Shown here: one piece after another, positions 8,749 to 17,575 of the stretch
Layout: the number at the start of each line of letters is the position of its first letter
Numbering within the stretch: position 1 is the stretch's first letter
Notes under the pieces: generated by a model
What the model was told of the DNA's origin: nothing
The model's database searches: none
What the model saw: the letters and a program-made list of their open reading frames with translations, nothing else
Assembly (NCBI GenBank): GCA_002747035.1
Contig: PDRZ01000015.1
Span: forward strand, 1-64,000
Origin: Rhodobacterales bacterium
GTDB taxonomy: Bacteria; Pseudomonadota; Alphaproteobacteria; Rhodobacterales; Rhodobacteraceae
Reading direction: 5' to 3'
Length of the DNA stretch: 64,000 nucleotides
Position numbers and translations under genes: made by a program

Positions 8749-8945
8749 ATGGCAGGTCTCCTGGCTTCGTGGGTCGCTGCGCCCGGTCCGGCCTTCCCGA
8801 GCGGATCCTCAGTGGCGTAACTTGGCGGGCGCTCTCCACTTACAGTCGCGGGGGCGGCTTTGGATTTGAACCCCGGATTGGGTCGTTCGCACCAAATTCC
8901 CTGTTGGGCCCGGATGGGCACCATGCCGGGTGGTTTTGCCTGTTT
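8749..8945 (-). promoter_or_regulatory. Cobalamin (B12, adenosylcobalamin) riboswitch
   Basis: Read on the minus strand, this leader shows the conserved cobalamin-riboswitch blocks in order: GGTGCCC, then CAGGGAATTTGGTGCGA, GCCGCCCCCGCGACTGTAA, GCCACTGAGGATC, GGGAAGGCC and, nearest the gene, GCCAGGAGACCTGCC (the B12 box). It ends about 50 bases before cobW. In this class, cobalamin binding lowers expression, so the cobW-GNAT-cobN-GNAT operon should be repressed when B12 is plentiful. The outer 5' boundary is approximate. Confidence 0.93.
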
Positions 8946-9146
8946 CGGTGTCAGGGGGTCAAGCCGGATTGCGCCTTAAGGTGATGGAAAAGCGGCCTTG
9001 GTCGTGGGGCGCGCGCACTAAAACGCAATATTTTGTGGATAACTCCACCGATTTCCCAAGATCGTGGGGGCGTGGCGTTGACTCGAAGGGGATTCACCCG
9101 CCAAATTCTCTGAAATGAGTGGAATCAGAACCATCAGGCAGGGCAT

Positions 9147-12100
9147 TTGCGTTTTTCCAAGCTTAAACTGACCGGCTTCAAAAGCTTTGTGGACCCGACC
9201 GATTTGATTATCGCCGACGGGTTGACGGGGGTGGTGGGGCCGAACGGCTGTGGCAAATCCAACCTGCTGGAGGCCCTGCGCTGGGTAATGGGGGAAAACC
9301 GGCCGACCGCGATGCGGGGCGGTGGCATGGAGGACGTGATTTTTGCCGGGGCGGCGACACGTCCGGCGCGCAACTTTGCCGAGGTCCAGCTACAGATCGA
9401 CAATTCCGAGCGGCTGGCCCCGGCCGGGTTCAACGATTCCGACATGCTGGAGATCGTCCGCCGCATTACGCGGGACGTGGGCAGCGCCTATAAAACCAAT
9501 GGCAAAGATGTGCGGGCACGGGATGTGCAGATGCTGTTTGCCGATGCCTCTACCGGGGCGCATTCCCCGGCTTTGGTGCGTCAGGGTCAGATTTCCGAAC
9601 TGATCAACGCCAAGCCGAAAAACCGACGCCGTATTCTGGAAGAGGCGGCGGGGATTTCGGGCCTGTACCAAAGGCGCCACGAGGCCGAACTCAAGCTGAA
9701 AGGTGCCGAAACCAATCTGACCCGTGTTGACGATGTGATCGAACAACTGGCGGCGCAGTTGGCTCAACTGGCCCGCCAGGCAAGACAGGCGGCGCGGTAT
9801 CGCGCGATTGGTGAAGACCTGCGCCGAGCCGAAGGGTTACTGTTGTTCCGCCGCTGGAAAGAAGCCGACGAAGCCCGACGCGTGGCCGAAGACGAGCTGC
9901 GCAACCGCACAACCCTGGCGGCGCAAGCCGAAGGCGCGGCGCGGCTGGCAGGCAAAAACCGGGTGGCGAAAGAAGATGCGCTGCCGCCCTTGCGCGAAGA
10001 AGAAGCGATCGCCGCTGCCGTTCTGCAACGGTTGCAGGTTCAGCGTGATACCTTGAATGATCAGGAAGCACAGGCACTTCAGACCATCGAGGCTCTGAAA
10101 AGCCGGATTGGACAGCTTGGCGCGGATATGGAGCGTGAGGCCGGGCTGAACCGGGACGCGGGCGACACCATCGAGCGGCTGGAATGGGAAGCGCGCGAAT
10201 TGGCCAGGGCGGGCGAAGGACATGAGGCGCGGTTGAAGGACGCCAGCGAAGACGCCGCCAATGCCGCCGGGATACTGCAATCGCGCGAGGCTGACCTGAC
10301 CCGCCATACCGAAGACGTGGCGCGGCTGGCCGCCCGCCATCAATCGGCGCAACGATTGGTCGAAGACAGCCGTAAAACTCAGGCCCGCAGCGAAGCAGAG
10401 GCCGAAAAGGCCCGCGCCAGCGCGGCACATTCCCAAGGGGCGCTGGACAAGGCCGCACAGGATTTCGAGACTGCGACAGCGGCCGAAGCGGCAGCCACCA
10501 AGGCCGCCCGCAGGGCGGAAGAGGCGCTGGCCGAGGCCGAGCGTCAGCGGGCCGAGACCCAGACCTTGGAAGCCGAGGCGCGGGCCGAGCGCAGCGAGGC
10601 CGAGGGCGAGGTCAACGCGCTGCGCGCCGAAGCGACCGCGCTGGCCAAGCTGGTACAGCGGGACACAGCCGAAGGCGGGCAGATCCTTGACCGCCTGCAA
10701 GTGGAACAGGGGTTCGAAAAGGCGTTGGGCGCGGCCCTGGCCGATGACCTTCGCGCGCCTCAAGTTGAGGCCGACGGGCCCTCGGGCTGGTCGCTCTTGC
10801 CCGGATATGACCGCGCACAATCCCTGCCCGACGGTGTCGATGCCCTGACCAATCACGTTTCGGTGCCCGAGGTGCTGGAACGGCGGATGAGTCAAATCGG
10901 TTTGGTTGATACGGATGAGGGCGGGCGTTTGCAGCCCTTGTTGAAACCCGGTCAACGTCTGGTGTCGCTCGAAGGGGACCTGTGGCGGTGGGACGGGTAT
11001 CGCGCCTGGGCCGAAGACGCGCCAAGCGCGGCGGCGTTGCGGCTGCAACAGCTCAACCGCCTGGAGGCGTTGAAACAGCAGATGGAGGCGCTGACGGCTC
11101 GCGCCGACGGGGCGCGGCAAGCGCATGAGATGCTGACCCAGAAGCTGGCGGATCAGACCCGCGCGGATCAGGACGCGCGGCAAGCGCGCCGCGATGCGGA
11201 TCGGCAGGTGGCCGAGGCCGCCCGTGCGCTTAGCCGGGCCGAAGCGGATCGCAACCTGGCCTCGTCGCGACTGGAGTCGATGGGCCTTGCCGTGACGCGC
11301 CACGAAGACGAGGCCACAGCCGCACGTCAAACCCTGCTTGAAGCCGAGCGGGCCTTGGCGGATCTGGGCGATCTTGAGGCCGCACGGGCCGAGGTCGAGG
11401 ACGTCAAGATGACCGTCGAGGCTGCGCGTATGACCATGATGGCGAAACGCTCGGCCCATGACGAACTGCGCCGGGAAGGTGAAGCGCGCACAAAGCGCAG
11501 CCAGGAGGTGACCAAGGAGGTCAGTGGCTGGAAGCACCGGCTTGAGACGGCCGGAAAACGGATTGCCGAACTGGGCGAGCGTAAGGAAGAGAGCGAAGCG
11601 CAACTGGCTGCGGCCACCGCTGCTCCAGCGGAGATTGCGGCCAAGCGGGAAGAGTTGTCCGATGCAATTTCCGAAGCCGAGGCACGGCGCGTCAGGGCCG
11701 CTGATGCGTTGGCCGAAGCCGAAACCGCCCAGCGGGATGCCGTGATGGCCGAGCGGGACGCCGAACGGTTGGCCAGTGAAGCCCGTGAGGCGCGCGCCCG
11801 GTCCGAGGCCCGATCCGATGCGGCCCGTGAGACCGTGGCCTATGCCGCCGAGCGCATCGCCGAGGATCAGGAGATGACGCCCGAGGCGCTTCTGACATCG
11901 CTGGATGCCGACCCGGAGAAAATGCCAGCGTCGGAGCAGATCGAGGCGGATGTGAACCGGCTTAAACGTCAGCGCGAGTCGTTAGGTGCTGTCAACCTGC
12001 GCGCCGAAGAGGACGCTAGGGAGGTGCAGGAGGAGCACGACAGCCTGGCCAATGAAAAGGCCGATCTGGAAGAGGCAATCAAGACCTTGCGGGGGGGAAT

Positions 12101-12602
12101 CGCCAGCCTGAACCGTGAAGGGCGCGAGCGGTTGTTGACGGCATTTGAACAGGTGAACGGCAACTTCACCCTGTTGTTCCGGCATCTGTTTGGCGGTGGT
12201 GAGGCCAACCTCGTGCTGGTGGAAAGCGACGATCCGCTGGAAGCGGGGCTTGAGATCATGTGCCAGCCGCCGGGCAAGAAACTGTCCACCCTGTCTTTGT
12301 TGTCCGGGGGGGAGCAGACGTTGACCGCGCTGGCCTTGATCTTTGCTGTGTTCCTGGCAAATCCGGCCCCGATCTGTGTGTTGGACGAGGTGGATGCGCC
12401 TTTGGATGATGCCAATGTCACAAGGTTCTGTGACCTTCTGGATGAGATGTGCCGCCGCACCGACACGCGATTTCTGATTATCACCCACCACGCCGTCACC
12501 ATGAGCCGCATGGACCGTCTGTTTGGCGTGACCATGCAGGAACAGGGCGTTAGTCAGCTTGTCAGCGTGGACCTGAAAAAGGCCGAACAGATGGTGGCCT
12601 GA
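9147..12602 (+). CDS. smc: Chromosome segregation ATPase SMC
   Basis: A 1151-residue structural-maintenance-of-chromosomes protein, which with a kleisin (ScpA) and ScpB condenses and resolves the chromosome. The Walker A box GPNGCGKS is at 31-38; two long Ala/Glu/Arg-rich coiled coils flank a hinge that begins near residue 516; the ABC signature LSGGEQ starts at 1052 and Walker B ICVLDE is at 1076-1081. Length is normal. The start is the TTG at 9147, since MRFSKLKLTGFKSF is the invariant SMC N-terminus and no in-frame ATG or GTG lies close upstream; GGCAGGG just before it serves as ribosome-binding site. scpA and scpB are not adjacent. Confidence 0.95.
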   Translation: MRFSKLKLTGFKSFVDPTDLIIADGLTGVVGPNGCGKSNLLEALRWVMGENRPTAMRGGGMEDVIFAGAATRPARNFAEVQLQIDNSERLAPAGFNDSDMLEIVRRITRDVGSAYKTNGKDVRARDVQMLFADASTGAHSPALVRQGQISELINAKPKNRRRILEEAAGISGLYQRRHEAELKLKGAETNLTRVDDVIEQLAAQLAQLARQARQAARYRAIGEDLRRAEGLLLFRRWKEADEARRVAEDELRNRTTLAAQAEGAARLAGKNRVAKEDALPPLREEEAIAAAVLQRLQVQRDTLNDQEAQALQTIEALKSRIGQLGADMEREAGLNRDAGDTIERLEWEARELARAGEGHEARLKDASEDAANAAGILQSREADLTRHTEDVARLAARHQSAQRLVEDSRKTQARSEAEAEKARASAAHSQGALDKAAQDFETATAAEAAATKAARRAEEALAEAERQRAETQTLEAEARAERSEAEGEVNALRAEATALAKLVQRDTAEGGQILDRLQVEQGFEKALGAALADDLRAPQVEADGPSGWSLLPGYDRAQSLPDGVDALTNHVSVPEVLERRMSQIGLVDTDEGGRLQPLLKPGQRLVSLEGDLWRWDGYRAWAEDAPSAAALRLQQLNRLEALKQQMEALTARADGARQAHEMLTQKLADQTRADQDARQARRDADRQVAEAARALSRAEADRNLASSRLESMGLAVTRHEDEATAARQTLLEAERALADLGDLEAARAEVEDVKMTVEAARMTMMAKRSAHDELRREGEARTKRSQEVTKEVSGWKHRLETAGKRIAELGERKEESEAQLAAATAAPAEIAAKREELSDAISEAEARRVRAADALAEAETAQRDAVMAERDAERLASEAREARARSEARSDAARETVAYAAERIAEDQEMTPEALLTSLDADPEKMPASEQIEADVNRLKRQRESLGAVNLRAEEDAREVQEEHDSLANEKADLEEAIKTLRGGIASLNREGRERLLTAFEQVNGNFTLLFRHLFGGGEANLVLVESDDPLEAGLEIMCQPPGKKLSTLSLLSGGEQTLTALALIFAVFLANPAPICVLDEVDAPLDDANVTRFCDLLDEMCRRTDTRFLIITHHAVTMSRMDRLFGVTMQEQGVSQLVSVDLKKAEQMVA

Positions 12603-12646
12603 GGTTCCATTTGACAGGGTGCACAACGTGAATTGGGGATAGTCAC

Positions 12647-13066
12647 ATGACAGAACGAGACTTTGAAATCGCCGGTCTGGGAGAGATCGCCATTCGCTGT
12701 GCGGATATGGAGGCGATGAAGGCGTTTTATGGGGATCTGCTGGGCCTCAAACCGCTCAGCGGCAACAGCAACCCTGACATTCAGTTCTTTCGCATTGCCG
12801 AAGGGGTGGCGGGACATACCGCCGTGCTGGCGCTGTTCCATCAACCGGGCCATGTTCTGGTGCCCGGGTCGTCATCGCTGCACCATCTGGCGCTGAGCCT
12901 GCCATATGCCGGGCAGGAGGCCGCGATTGAATGGTTTGAACGTCAGGGCGTGACCTACCGTATTGAGAATTTTGACTGGGTCGGTTGGCGGGGCGTGTTT
13001 GTCAAAGATCCCGAAGGCAATACGGTGGAATTGGTGGCTTTTGATCCGGGCCATGCCGATCATTGA
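12647..13066 (+). CDS. VOC-family (glyoxalase/dioxygenase-like) protein
   Basis: A 139-residue single-unit vicinal-oxygen-chelate protein with the paired beta-alpha-beta-beta-beta layout: GEIAIRCADMEAMKAFYGDLLGL at the start of the first module, SLHHLALSL opening the second, and the closing KDPEGNTVELVAFDP that supplies a metal-ligand glutamate. VOC members include glyoxalase I, fosfomycin-resistance enzymes and extradiol dioxygenases; nothing here fixes the reaction. It follows smc by 44 bases on the same strand with GGGGATAGTCAC before the ATG, and may simply be cotranscribed with it. Confidence 0.8.
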   Translation: MTERDFEIAGLGEIAIRCADMEAMKAFYGDLLGLKPLSGNSNPDIQFFRIAEGVAGHTAVLALFHQPGHVLVPGSSSLHHLALSLPYAGQEAAIEWFERQGVTYRIENFDWVGWRGVFVKDPEGNTVELVAFDPGHADH

Positions 13067-13265
13067 TCCCTGACGGGGCGCGGTTTTTCCAATAAAATAT
13101 AGGGTTTGAAGGTGTTTTCAGAGAGTCGGGAAACGCCTGTTTCACCGTTTCCTTGCCATGAACGATCCGCGACATTACCCCGATATTATCCAATCGCTGC
13201 CCCGATTGCGCCCGATTTGCTCGCGATAACCGATGCAAACGAAAGCACGCAGAGGGATCACGAGC

Positions 13266-14171
13266 ATGGACCGCTTGACCGAAATGGAAGCCTTTGCCAC
13301 CGTGGTGGACCAGGGTGGTTTTACAGATGCAGCCAAGAAGATGGGGATTTCCAAATCTGCCGTTTCCAAACATGTTTCATCGCTGGAGGCCCGGCTTGGT
13401 GCACGTCTTTTGAACCGCACCACGCGCCGGGTTTCGCCGACCGAAATCGGTTTGGCCTATTACGACCGCGCCCGCCGCGTTCTGAACGATGCCGGCGAAG
13501 CGGATGCCTTGGTTTCTTCAATGCAATCAGACCCTTCGGGTCTTCTGCGGATCAGCGTCGCGACGGATTTCGGGGTCAATCACCTGTCTCCGATCCTTGG
13601 GGATTTCCTTGCTGATTTCCCTGATATTACCGTCAACATGGTGCTGAACAACCGCTACGTGGAACTGATTAGCGAAGGGTTCGATATGGCCATCCGCATC
13701 GGTGAGTTGGAAGACAGCACCCTGCGGGCCCGCAAGCTGACCGAGACCACCAAGCGTATGATCGCCAGCCCCGAGTACTTCAAACGCTATGGCCGCCCCG
13801 AGCGGATCGACGATCTGAACGAACACAAGTTGTTGCATTATTCCAGCCAGTCGGCGGGGAACATGTGGAAGCTGACCGCCCCTTCAGGTGAAAAACGTCA
13901 GGTGCGCACCGCCGGGTGGCTGAGCGTCAATGATGGCCAAAGCCTTCTGAACGCAGCGATTTCCGGTCTTGGTATCGCCTATCTTCCCAGCTTTCTTTAC
14001 GCGGATGCGATGAAGGAAGGCTTGGTCGAAGACGTGATCCCCGATCTGCCGATGGAGACCCAAGGTATCTATGCGGTTTACCCGCCGGGCCGGTTTACCC
14101 AGCCCAAGGTCCGCGCCTTTATCGATTTTCTGGTCCATGAGTTTGCCGAAAAAGGCCCCAGCGAGTGGTGA
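13266..14171 (+). CDS. LysR-family transcriptional regulator
   Basis: A 301-residue LysR-type regulator. The N-terminal winged helix-turn-helix is clear (MDRLTEMEAFATVVDQGGF, then AAKKMGISKSAVSKHVSSLE and LGARLLNRTTRRVSPT) and is followed by the periplasmic-binding-like effector domain. The ATG at 13266 is chosen because it starts the canonical HTH; an upstream ATG at 13233 would add 11 unlike residues. The sequence resembles the DsdC/CrgA-like subgroup that often controls detoxification genes, but the target here is unknown. LysR genes usually regulate a divergent neighbour; the upstream neighbour is on the same strand, so a distant target or autoregulation is likely. A strong terminator follows. 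Confidence 0.9.
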   Translation: MDRLTEMEAFATVVDQGGFTDAAKKMGISKSAVSKHVSSLEARLGARLLNRTTRRVSPTEIGLAYYDRARRVLNDAGEADALVSSMQSDPSGLLRISVATDFGVNHLSPILGDFLADFPDITVNMVLNNRYVELISEGFDMAIRIGELEDSTLRARKLTETTKRMIASPEYFKRYGRPERIDDLNEHKLLHYSSQSAGNMWKLTAPSGEKRQVRTAGWLSVNDGQSLLNAAISGLGIAYLPSFLYADAMKEGLVEDVIPDLPMETQGIYAVYPPGRFTQPKVRAFIDFLVHEFAEKGPSEW

Positions 14172-14218
14172 TCTGACCCCGCATTCGGACCATTTCTGTT
14201 TTTCCTCTGCAACCAACT

Positions 14219-14245
14219 GCCCCGGACATTGTCCGGGGCTTTTTT
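14219..14245 (+). terminator. Rho-independent terminator after the LysR gene
   Basis: The stem GCCCCGGAC/GTCCGGGGC (14219-14227 and 14231-14239) with a 3-base loop is followed by TTTTTT. It lies 47 bases after the LysR stop, which fits termination of the smc-VOC-LysR direction before the convergent OmpA gene. Confidence 0.9.
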
Positions 14246-14390
14246 CGTCTCGTTTCGAGGAGTGTTAACCCATGGCGGCATAGCCTCGAATCGGGGGGGG
14301 TGACCTGTGCGCAGCGCGGCGGCACCGGATTGGCACCGTCTGGGGCGATGTTCGAAGGGCACCAAAACGGGCTTGATAAAGACGGATACT

Positions 14391-15371
14391 TTAATTGGTG
14401 TTGAGCAGGATCACCTCGACCCGCCGGTTGGCTTCGCGCCCTTCCAGGGTGAGGTTGGTGGCGATCGGGGCTAGGTATCCCATCCCTTCTGCGGCAAGCT
14501 GGCCACGCCCCACGCCAAATGCCGAGACAAGCCGCTCCAGAACAGATGCGGCGCGGCGTTTGGACAGCACGATATTTCCCGACAGGGCACCCACCGCATC
14601 GGTATGGCCTACCAGCGCCACCTTGCGCGTTGTGTCGGTCTTTAGATATTCGGCCAGTTCGGCAAGCGAGGCGAACGGCCCTTCCCCCAGGGAGGACGAG
14701 CCGGTTTGGAAGGTCAGGTCCGCCAAAACCGCGTGGCCCCGGCTTTCCAATTGCAACACCACGGGAAGTCCGGACAGATCGGGGGCCACCGCGATCGTGG
14801 CCGATTGGGTTGCTGCGGGCAGCGCGCCTTTGGTTTTAGGTTTTGCCGTGCCTTTTGGTCTGGCCTGTATGATCTGGACAAAGGCTGAATTGGCGGTGCG
14901 AGAGATCAGCAGGGATATGAAATCGTTGCCTTTTTGCGCCGAGAGGAAACGGTAATCGAACAGGTCCACATGCATTCCGGGCGCGGGCATCACGTCGATA
15001 TCGAACCGGAAATCAAATCCGCCACAGTCGCGGTCGCTGCATTCGAACAGAATCTGATATCCCGTTTCCTCCAGTTGATTGCGCAGGGGGGTCAGGAGTT
15101 GCAGAGTGGTCAGCCCCTGAGCGTCAATGCGCCAGGCCTGGCGGCTGACGCTGCCTTCGGTCACCCGCGTGGGCACGCCGTCGCCGTCATGGGCTCCGAT
15201 CGGGAGGGCATAACTGTCCAGTCCCGAATGCTGATCCGCCAACAGCCGGGCGTTGGAGGGCAATGACAGGTCGATCGCCTGTACCGGGCCGACAAAGCCG
15301 AAACCGAACAGGGCAACCGCTGCCGTCCATGTCGTGGCAGGTTTAGCGTGTTTTGGCGTGGTATTCGGCAT
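14391..15371 (-). CDS. OmpA-family protein with exported N-terminal domain
   Basis: About 326 residues. Residues 1-32 form a probable signal peptide (basic start, hydrophobic core, ending GPVQA). The C-terminal 115 residues are an OmpA peptidoglycan-binding domain: LADLTFQTGSSSL, VALVGHTDAVG, NIVLSKRRAASV and EGREANRRVEVILL, with the Asp and Arg that contact diaminopimelate. The roughly 170-residue middle section is not a recognisable beta-barrel and I do not know its family. It should be periplasmic and wall-attached. The ATG at 15371 overlaps the end of the upstream AhpD-like gene by 29 bases, suggesting translational coupling; an ATG further up would read through more of that gene. Confidence 0.82.
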   Translation of the reverse strand: MPNTTPKHAKPATTWTAAVALFGFGFVGPVQAIDLSLPSNARLLADQHSGLDSYALPIGAHDGDGVPTRVTEGSVSRQAWRIDAQGLTTLQLLTPLRNQLEETGYQILFECSDRDCGGFDFRFDIDVMPAPGMHVDLFDYRFLSAQKGNDFISLLISRTANSAFVQIIQARPKGTAKPKTKGALPAATQSATIAVAPDLSGLPVVLQLESRGHAVLADLTFQTGSSSLGEGPFASLAELAEYLKTDTTRKVALVGHTDAVGALSGNIVLSKRRAASVLERLVSAFGVGRGQLAAEGMGYLAPIATNLTLEGREANRRVEVILLNTN

Positions 15372-15915
15372 TCGGGCGCATATCGGTGGCCGAGGCCACA
15401 CGGTTGGTCATATTATAAAAACCCGCCACGTTGGCGATGTCCCAGATATCGCGATCCGAAAACCCGACATCGCGCAGCGCCTTGCGGTCGGCTTCGACGA
15501 TCTTGTGGCTTTCCACCGTCATCTTTTCGGCAAAGGTAAGCATGGCGGTCTGGCGTGCGTCCAGATCGGCGACGCGCCAGTTCATCACCAGCATTTCGCC
15601 AAGGATGGGGTCGCCCGACAATTCCCGCACCGCCTGACCATGGGCGGTCAGGCAGTAGAAACATTTGTTGATCGAGCTGACCGCCACGGCAATCAGTTCG
15701 CGTTCCAGTTTGGAAAGCCCGCTGTCGCCGAGCATCAGGTCGTTGTAAAGCGCCGTGAAAGTGTTCAGCTTGTCGATATCAAAGGCATAGGATTGCAGGA
15801 CGTTGGGAACAAGACCCAGCTTGTCCTGACAGATGTCGAAGTATTTCTGTGTGTTTTCGGGCAGGGGGCTGACCATGGGCAGGTCAAGCGCGGTGGGTTC
15901 CTTGGGGGTGCTCAT
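15343..15915 (-). CDS. AhpD-like (carboxymuconolactone decarboxylase fold) peroxidase-related protein
   Basis: A 190-residue protein of the AhpD/CMD superfamily. The redox centre is CFYC (85-88) followed by H92 in LTAHG, with the upstream glutamate of the AhpD proton relay at KLERE (69-73). Members reduce peroxides or act as disulfide partners of peroxiredoxins; the subgroup here is the uncharacterised peroxidase-related enzyme family. There is no signal peptide. It lies in a minus-strand cluster with GNAT 3 bases upstream and OmpA overlapping downstream, so it is almost certainly cotranscribed with both. Substrate is unknown. Confidence 0.82.
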   Translation of the reverse strand: MSTPKEPTALDLPMVSPLPENTQKYFDICQDKLGLVPNVLQSYAFDIDKLNTFTALYNDLMLGDSGLSKLERELIAVAVSSINKCFYCLTAHGQAVRELSGDPILGEMLVMNWRVADLDARQTAMLTFAEKMTVESHKIVEADRKALRDVGFSDRDIWDIANVAGFYNMTNRVASATDMRPNAEYHAKTR

Positions 15916-15918
15916 GGC

Positions 15919-16653
15919 TTACTCCTTTAGCTTGCGGTAATGATACTGTCCCACAAGAGTCATGCCGAGGGAAGTATAGAGCGCGTTTGCGCCGGTATTG
16001 GACCGGGTACAGATCGTGGCCATGCTCTGTGCGCCCTTGTCGCGCGCCCAGAAGGCCAGTTCGCGCATCGCGTAGCTGCCCATTTTCTGGCCCCGCTGGT
16101 GGGGCAGCACCTCAAGCGCGTGGACCATGGCGACGCCGTCGTGGATGGCACAAAAACAGGCCCCGGCCGGGTGGTCGTTGATCCGCCCGATCACACCGGT
16201 TTTCGGTCCTTTGGCGCGGTGCATGACGTTGATACGGTTCTCTCCGATCCCGCCTTGCTCCCAGATTTCACGCATGATTTCAAGCGGTTCCCAGGCCAGG
16301 AGCGCAGAGACGCGGGGCGGGCGGTCGGTGGCCATGTCTGCAATGGGGGCGGCGTAGAGATTCACCGGATCGACGATGTCATAGCCGCGTTCGGCAAGTA
16401 TCCGATCCAGATCGTCCTGACCTTCGCGGATCATGAACAGGCAGGGTTGGCCCATGTCGCGCATCGCCGTTTCGGCGTCGTCGATCACGGTCTGCTCGTC
16501 AGCCCTTACAGGCTGCCTCGCGGTGGTGGCGCTGACTCTTTGGCCACCGCCGTTGCCACGGCGCAGGGTCAGGGGGCCAAGGGGAATGTATTCAGCCGCC
16601 GGCCAGGTGCCGTCGATCACGTCATAGAGGGTTTGGGCAGTGGGCAGGGTCAT
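15919..16653 (-). CDS. GNAT-family N-acetyltransferase
   Basis: A 244-residue GNAT protein in which the acetyltransferase signature is in the C-terminal half: VAMVHALEVLPHQRGQKMGS (H-Q-R-G-x-K-x-G acetyl-CoA loop) and the closing SNTGANALYTSLGMTLVGQY. The N-terminal half is probably a degenerate GNAT or dimerisation domain. The ATG overlaps the cinA-like stop by 4 bases (16650-16653), and the next gene starts 3 bases after its stop, so the cluster is an operon. Substrate cannot be told; it may modify a small metabolite or protein N-terminus. Confidence 0.82.
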   Translation of the reverse strand: MTLPTAQTLYDVIDGTWPAAEYIPLGPLTLRRGNGGGQRVSATTARQPVRADEQTVIDDAETAMRDMGQPCLFMIREGQDDLDRILAERGYDIVDPVNLYAAPIADMATDRPPRVSALLAWEPLEIMREIWEQGGIGENRINVMHRAKGPKTGVIGRINDHPAGACFCAIHDGVAMVHALEVLPHQRGQKMGSYAMRELAFWARDKGAQSMATICTRSNTGANALYTSLGMTLVGQYHYRKLKE

Positions 16654-17372
16654 TCGGGAAACAGCTTTGCCAGGGTTTGAGTGGCGGCATCGACGCGGGC
16701 ACCTTCGGGGCCGCGGATGACGATGTTGACCCCGAACACGCCGTTATGCACATAGGGGTAAGAGCCGATGGAGAGGTCATCATACTGTTCTGCCAGATCG
16801 GCTAGCGGTCCGGCAATGTCGCCTTCGCCACGGTTGATGCGCAGGGTCCGGCTGAGCAGCGGTTCGCCGCCGGTCAGCGTGGGCAGAACCGAGGCCACCA
16901 TCGTTTGGAACACCGCCGGGACTCCGGCCATGACATGGACGTTTTTCAGCGTGAAGCCGGGGGCGATCGACACCGGGTTGTCGATCAGCGCCGCGCCTTC
17001 GGGGATGCGGGCCATGCGCAGGCGAGCCGCGTTCAGTTCCTGTCCCTGCCGGTCATAATGGGCCTGTAGCAGCGCCCGTGCGTCGTCGCGTACGTCGATG
17101 GGTGTGTCAAAGGCGCGGGCGACGCATTCGGCGGTTATGTCATCATGGGTTGGCCCGATCCCGCCGCTTGTGAACACATAGTCATAGCTGTCGGACAGGG
17201 CGCGGGTCGCTGTTTCGATGGCCGAGGCGTCATCGGGCACGATCCGCACTTCGGCCAGGGTGATGCCGTGTCTGGTCAGCTCTCTGGCCAGGTGATGCAT
17301 GTTGGCATCCCGTGTGCGGCCCGAGAGAATTTCGTCCCCGATCACGAGCATGGCGGCGGTTGGGTTGGTCAT
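16650..17372 (-). CDS. CinA-like molybdopterin-binding-fold protein
   Basis: A 240-residue protein consisting of the MoaB/Mog-like domain found at the N-terminus of competence/damage-inducible protein CinA: AMLVIGDEILSGRTRD, then TSGGIGPTHDDITAECVARA and VMAGVPAVFQTM. It lacks the C-terminal nicotinamide-nucleotide amidohydrolase domain of full-length CinA. In other bacteria the N-terminal domain has ADP-ribose pyrophosphatase activity; that has not been shown for this short form. The ATG at 17372 starts the family N-terminus; the 46-residue upstream extension is unconserved in character. First gene of the cinA-GNAT-AhpD-OmpA cluster. Confidence 0.87.
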   Translation of the reverse strand: MTNPTAAMLVIGDEILSGRTRDANMHHLARELTRHGITLAEVRIVPDDASAIETATRALSDSYDYVFTSGGIGPTHDDITAECVARAFDTPIDVRDDARALLQAHYDRQGQELNAARLRMARIPEGAALIDNPVSIAPGFTLKNVHVMAGVPAVFQTMVASVLPTLTGGEPLLSRTLRINRGEGDIAGPLADLAEQYDDLSIGSYPYVHNGVFGVNIVIRGPEGARVDAATQTLAKLFPE

Positions 17373-17575
17373 GGGTGTTCCTTGGGCGTTCCTTGGGTGA
17401 CGGCTCACTTTGGTATAGGCATGGTCTGGTATAGGCGCGGTGGCCGGTGCTTTCAAACCCCTGTTGCGTCCGCCGTGCTGATCCGCCGCGTTTTTGGTGG
17501 CAAGACGCAACAGCGGTTTCTCGTGCCCGGTGAATACGGGTTGGCCAGTGCGGGGCGCTGCGATAGCGTGGCGGC

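Noticed and set aside
9837-11603. 588-codon minus-strand frame over smc
   Set aside because: Mirror of the Ala/Glu-rich coiled coil; residues are Leu/Gln/Arg/Gly-rich with no motif.
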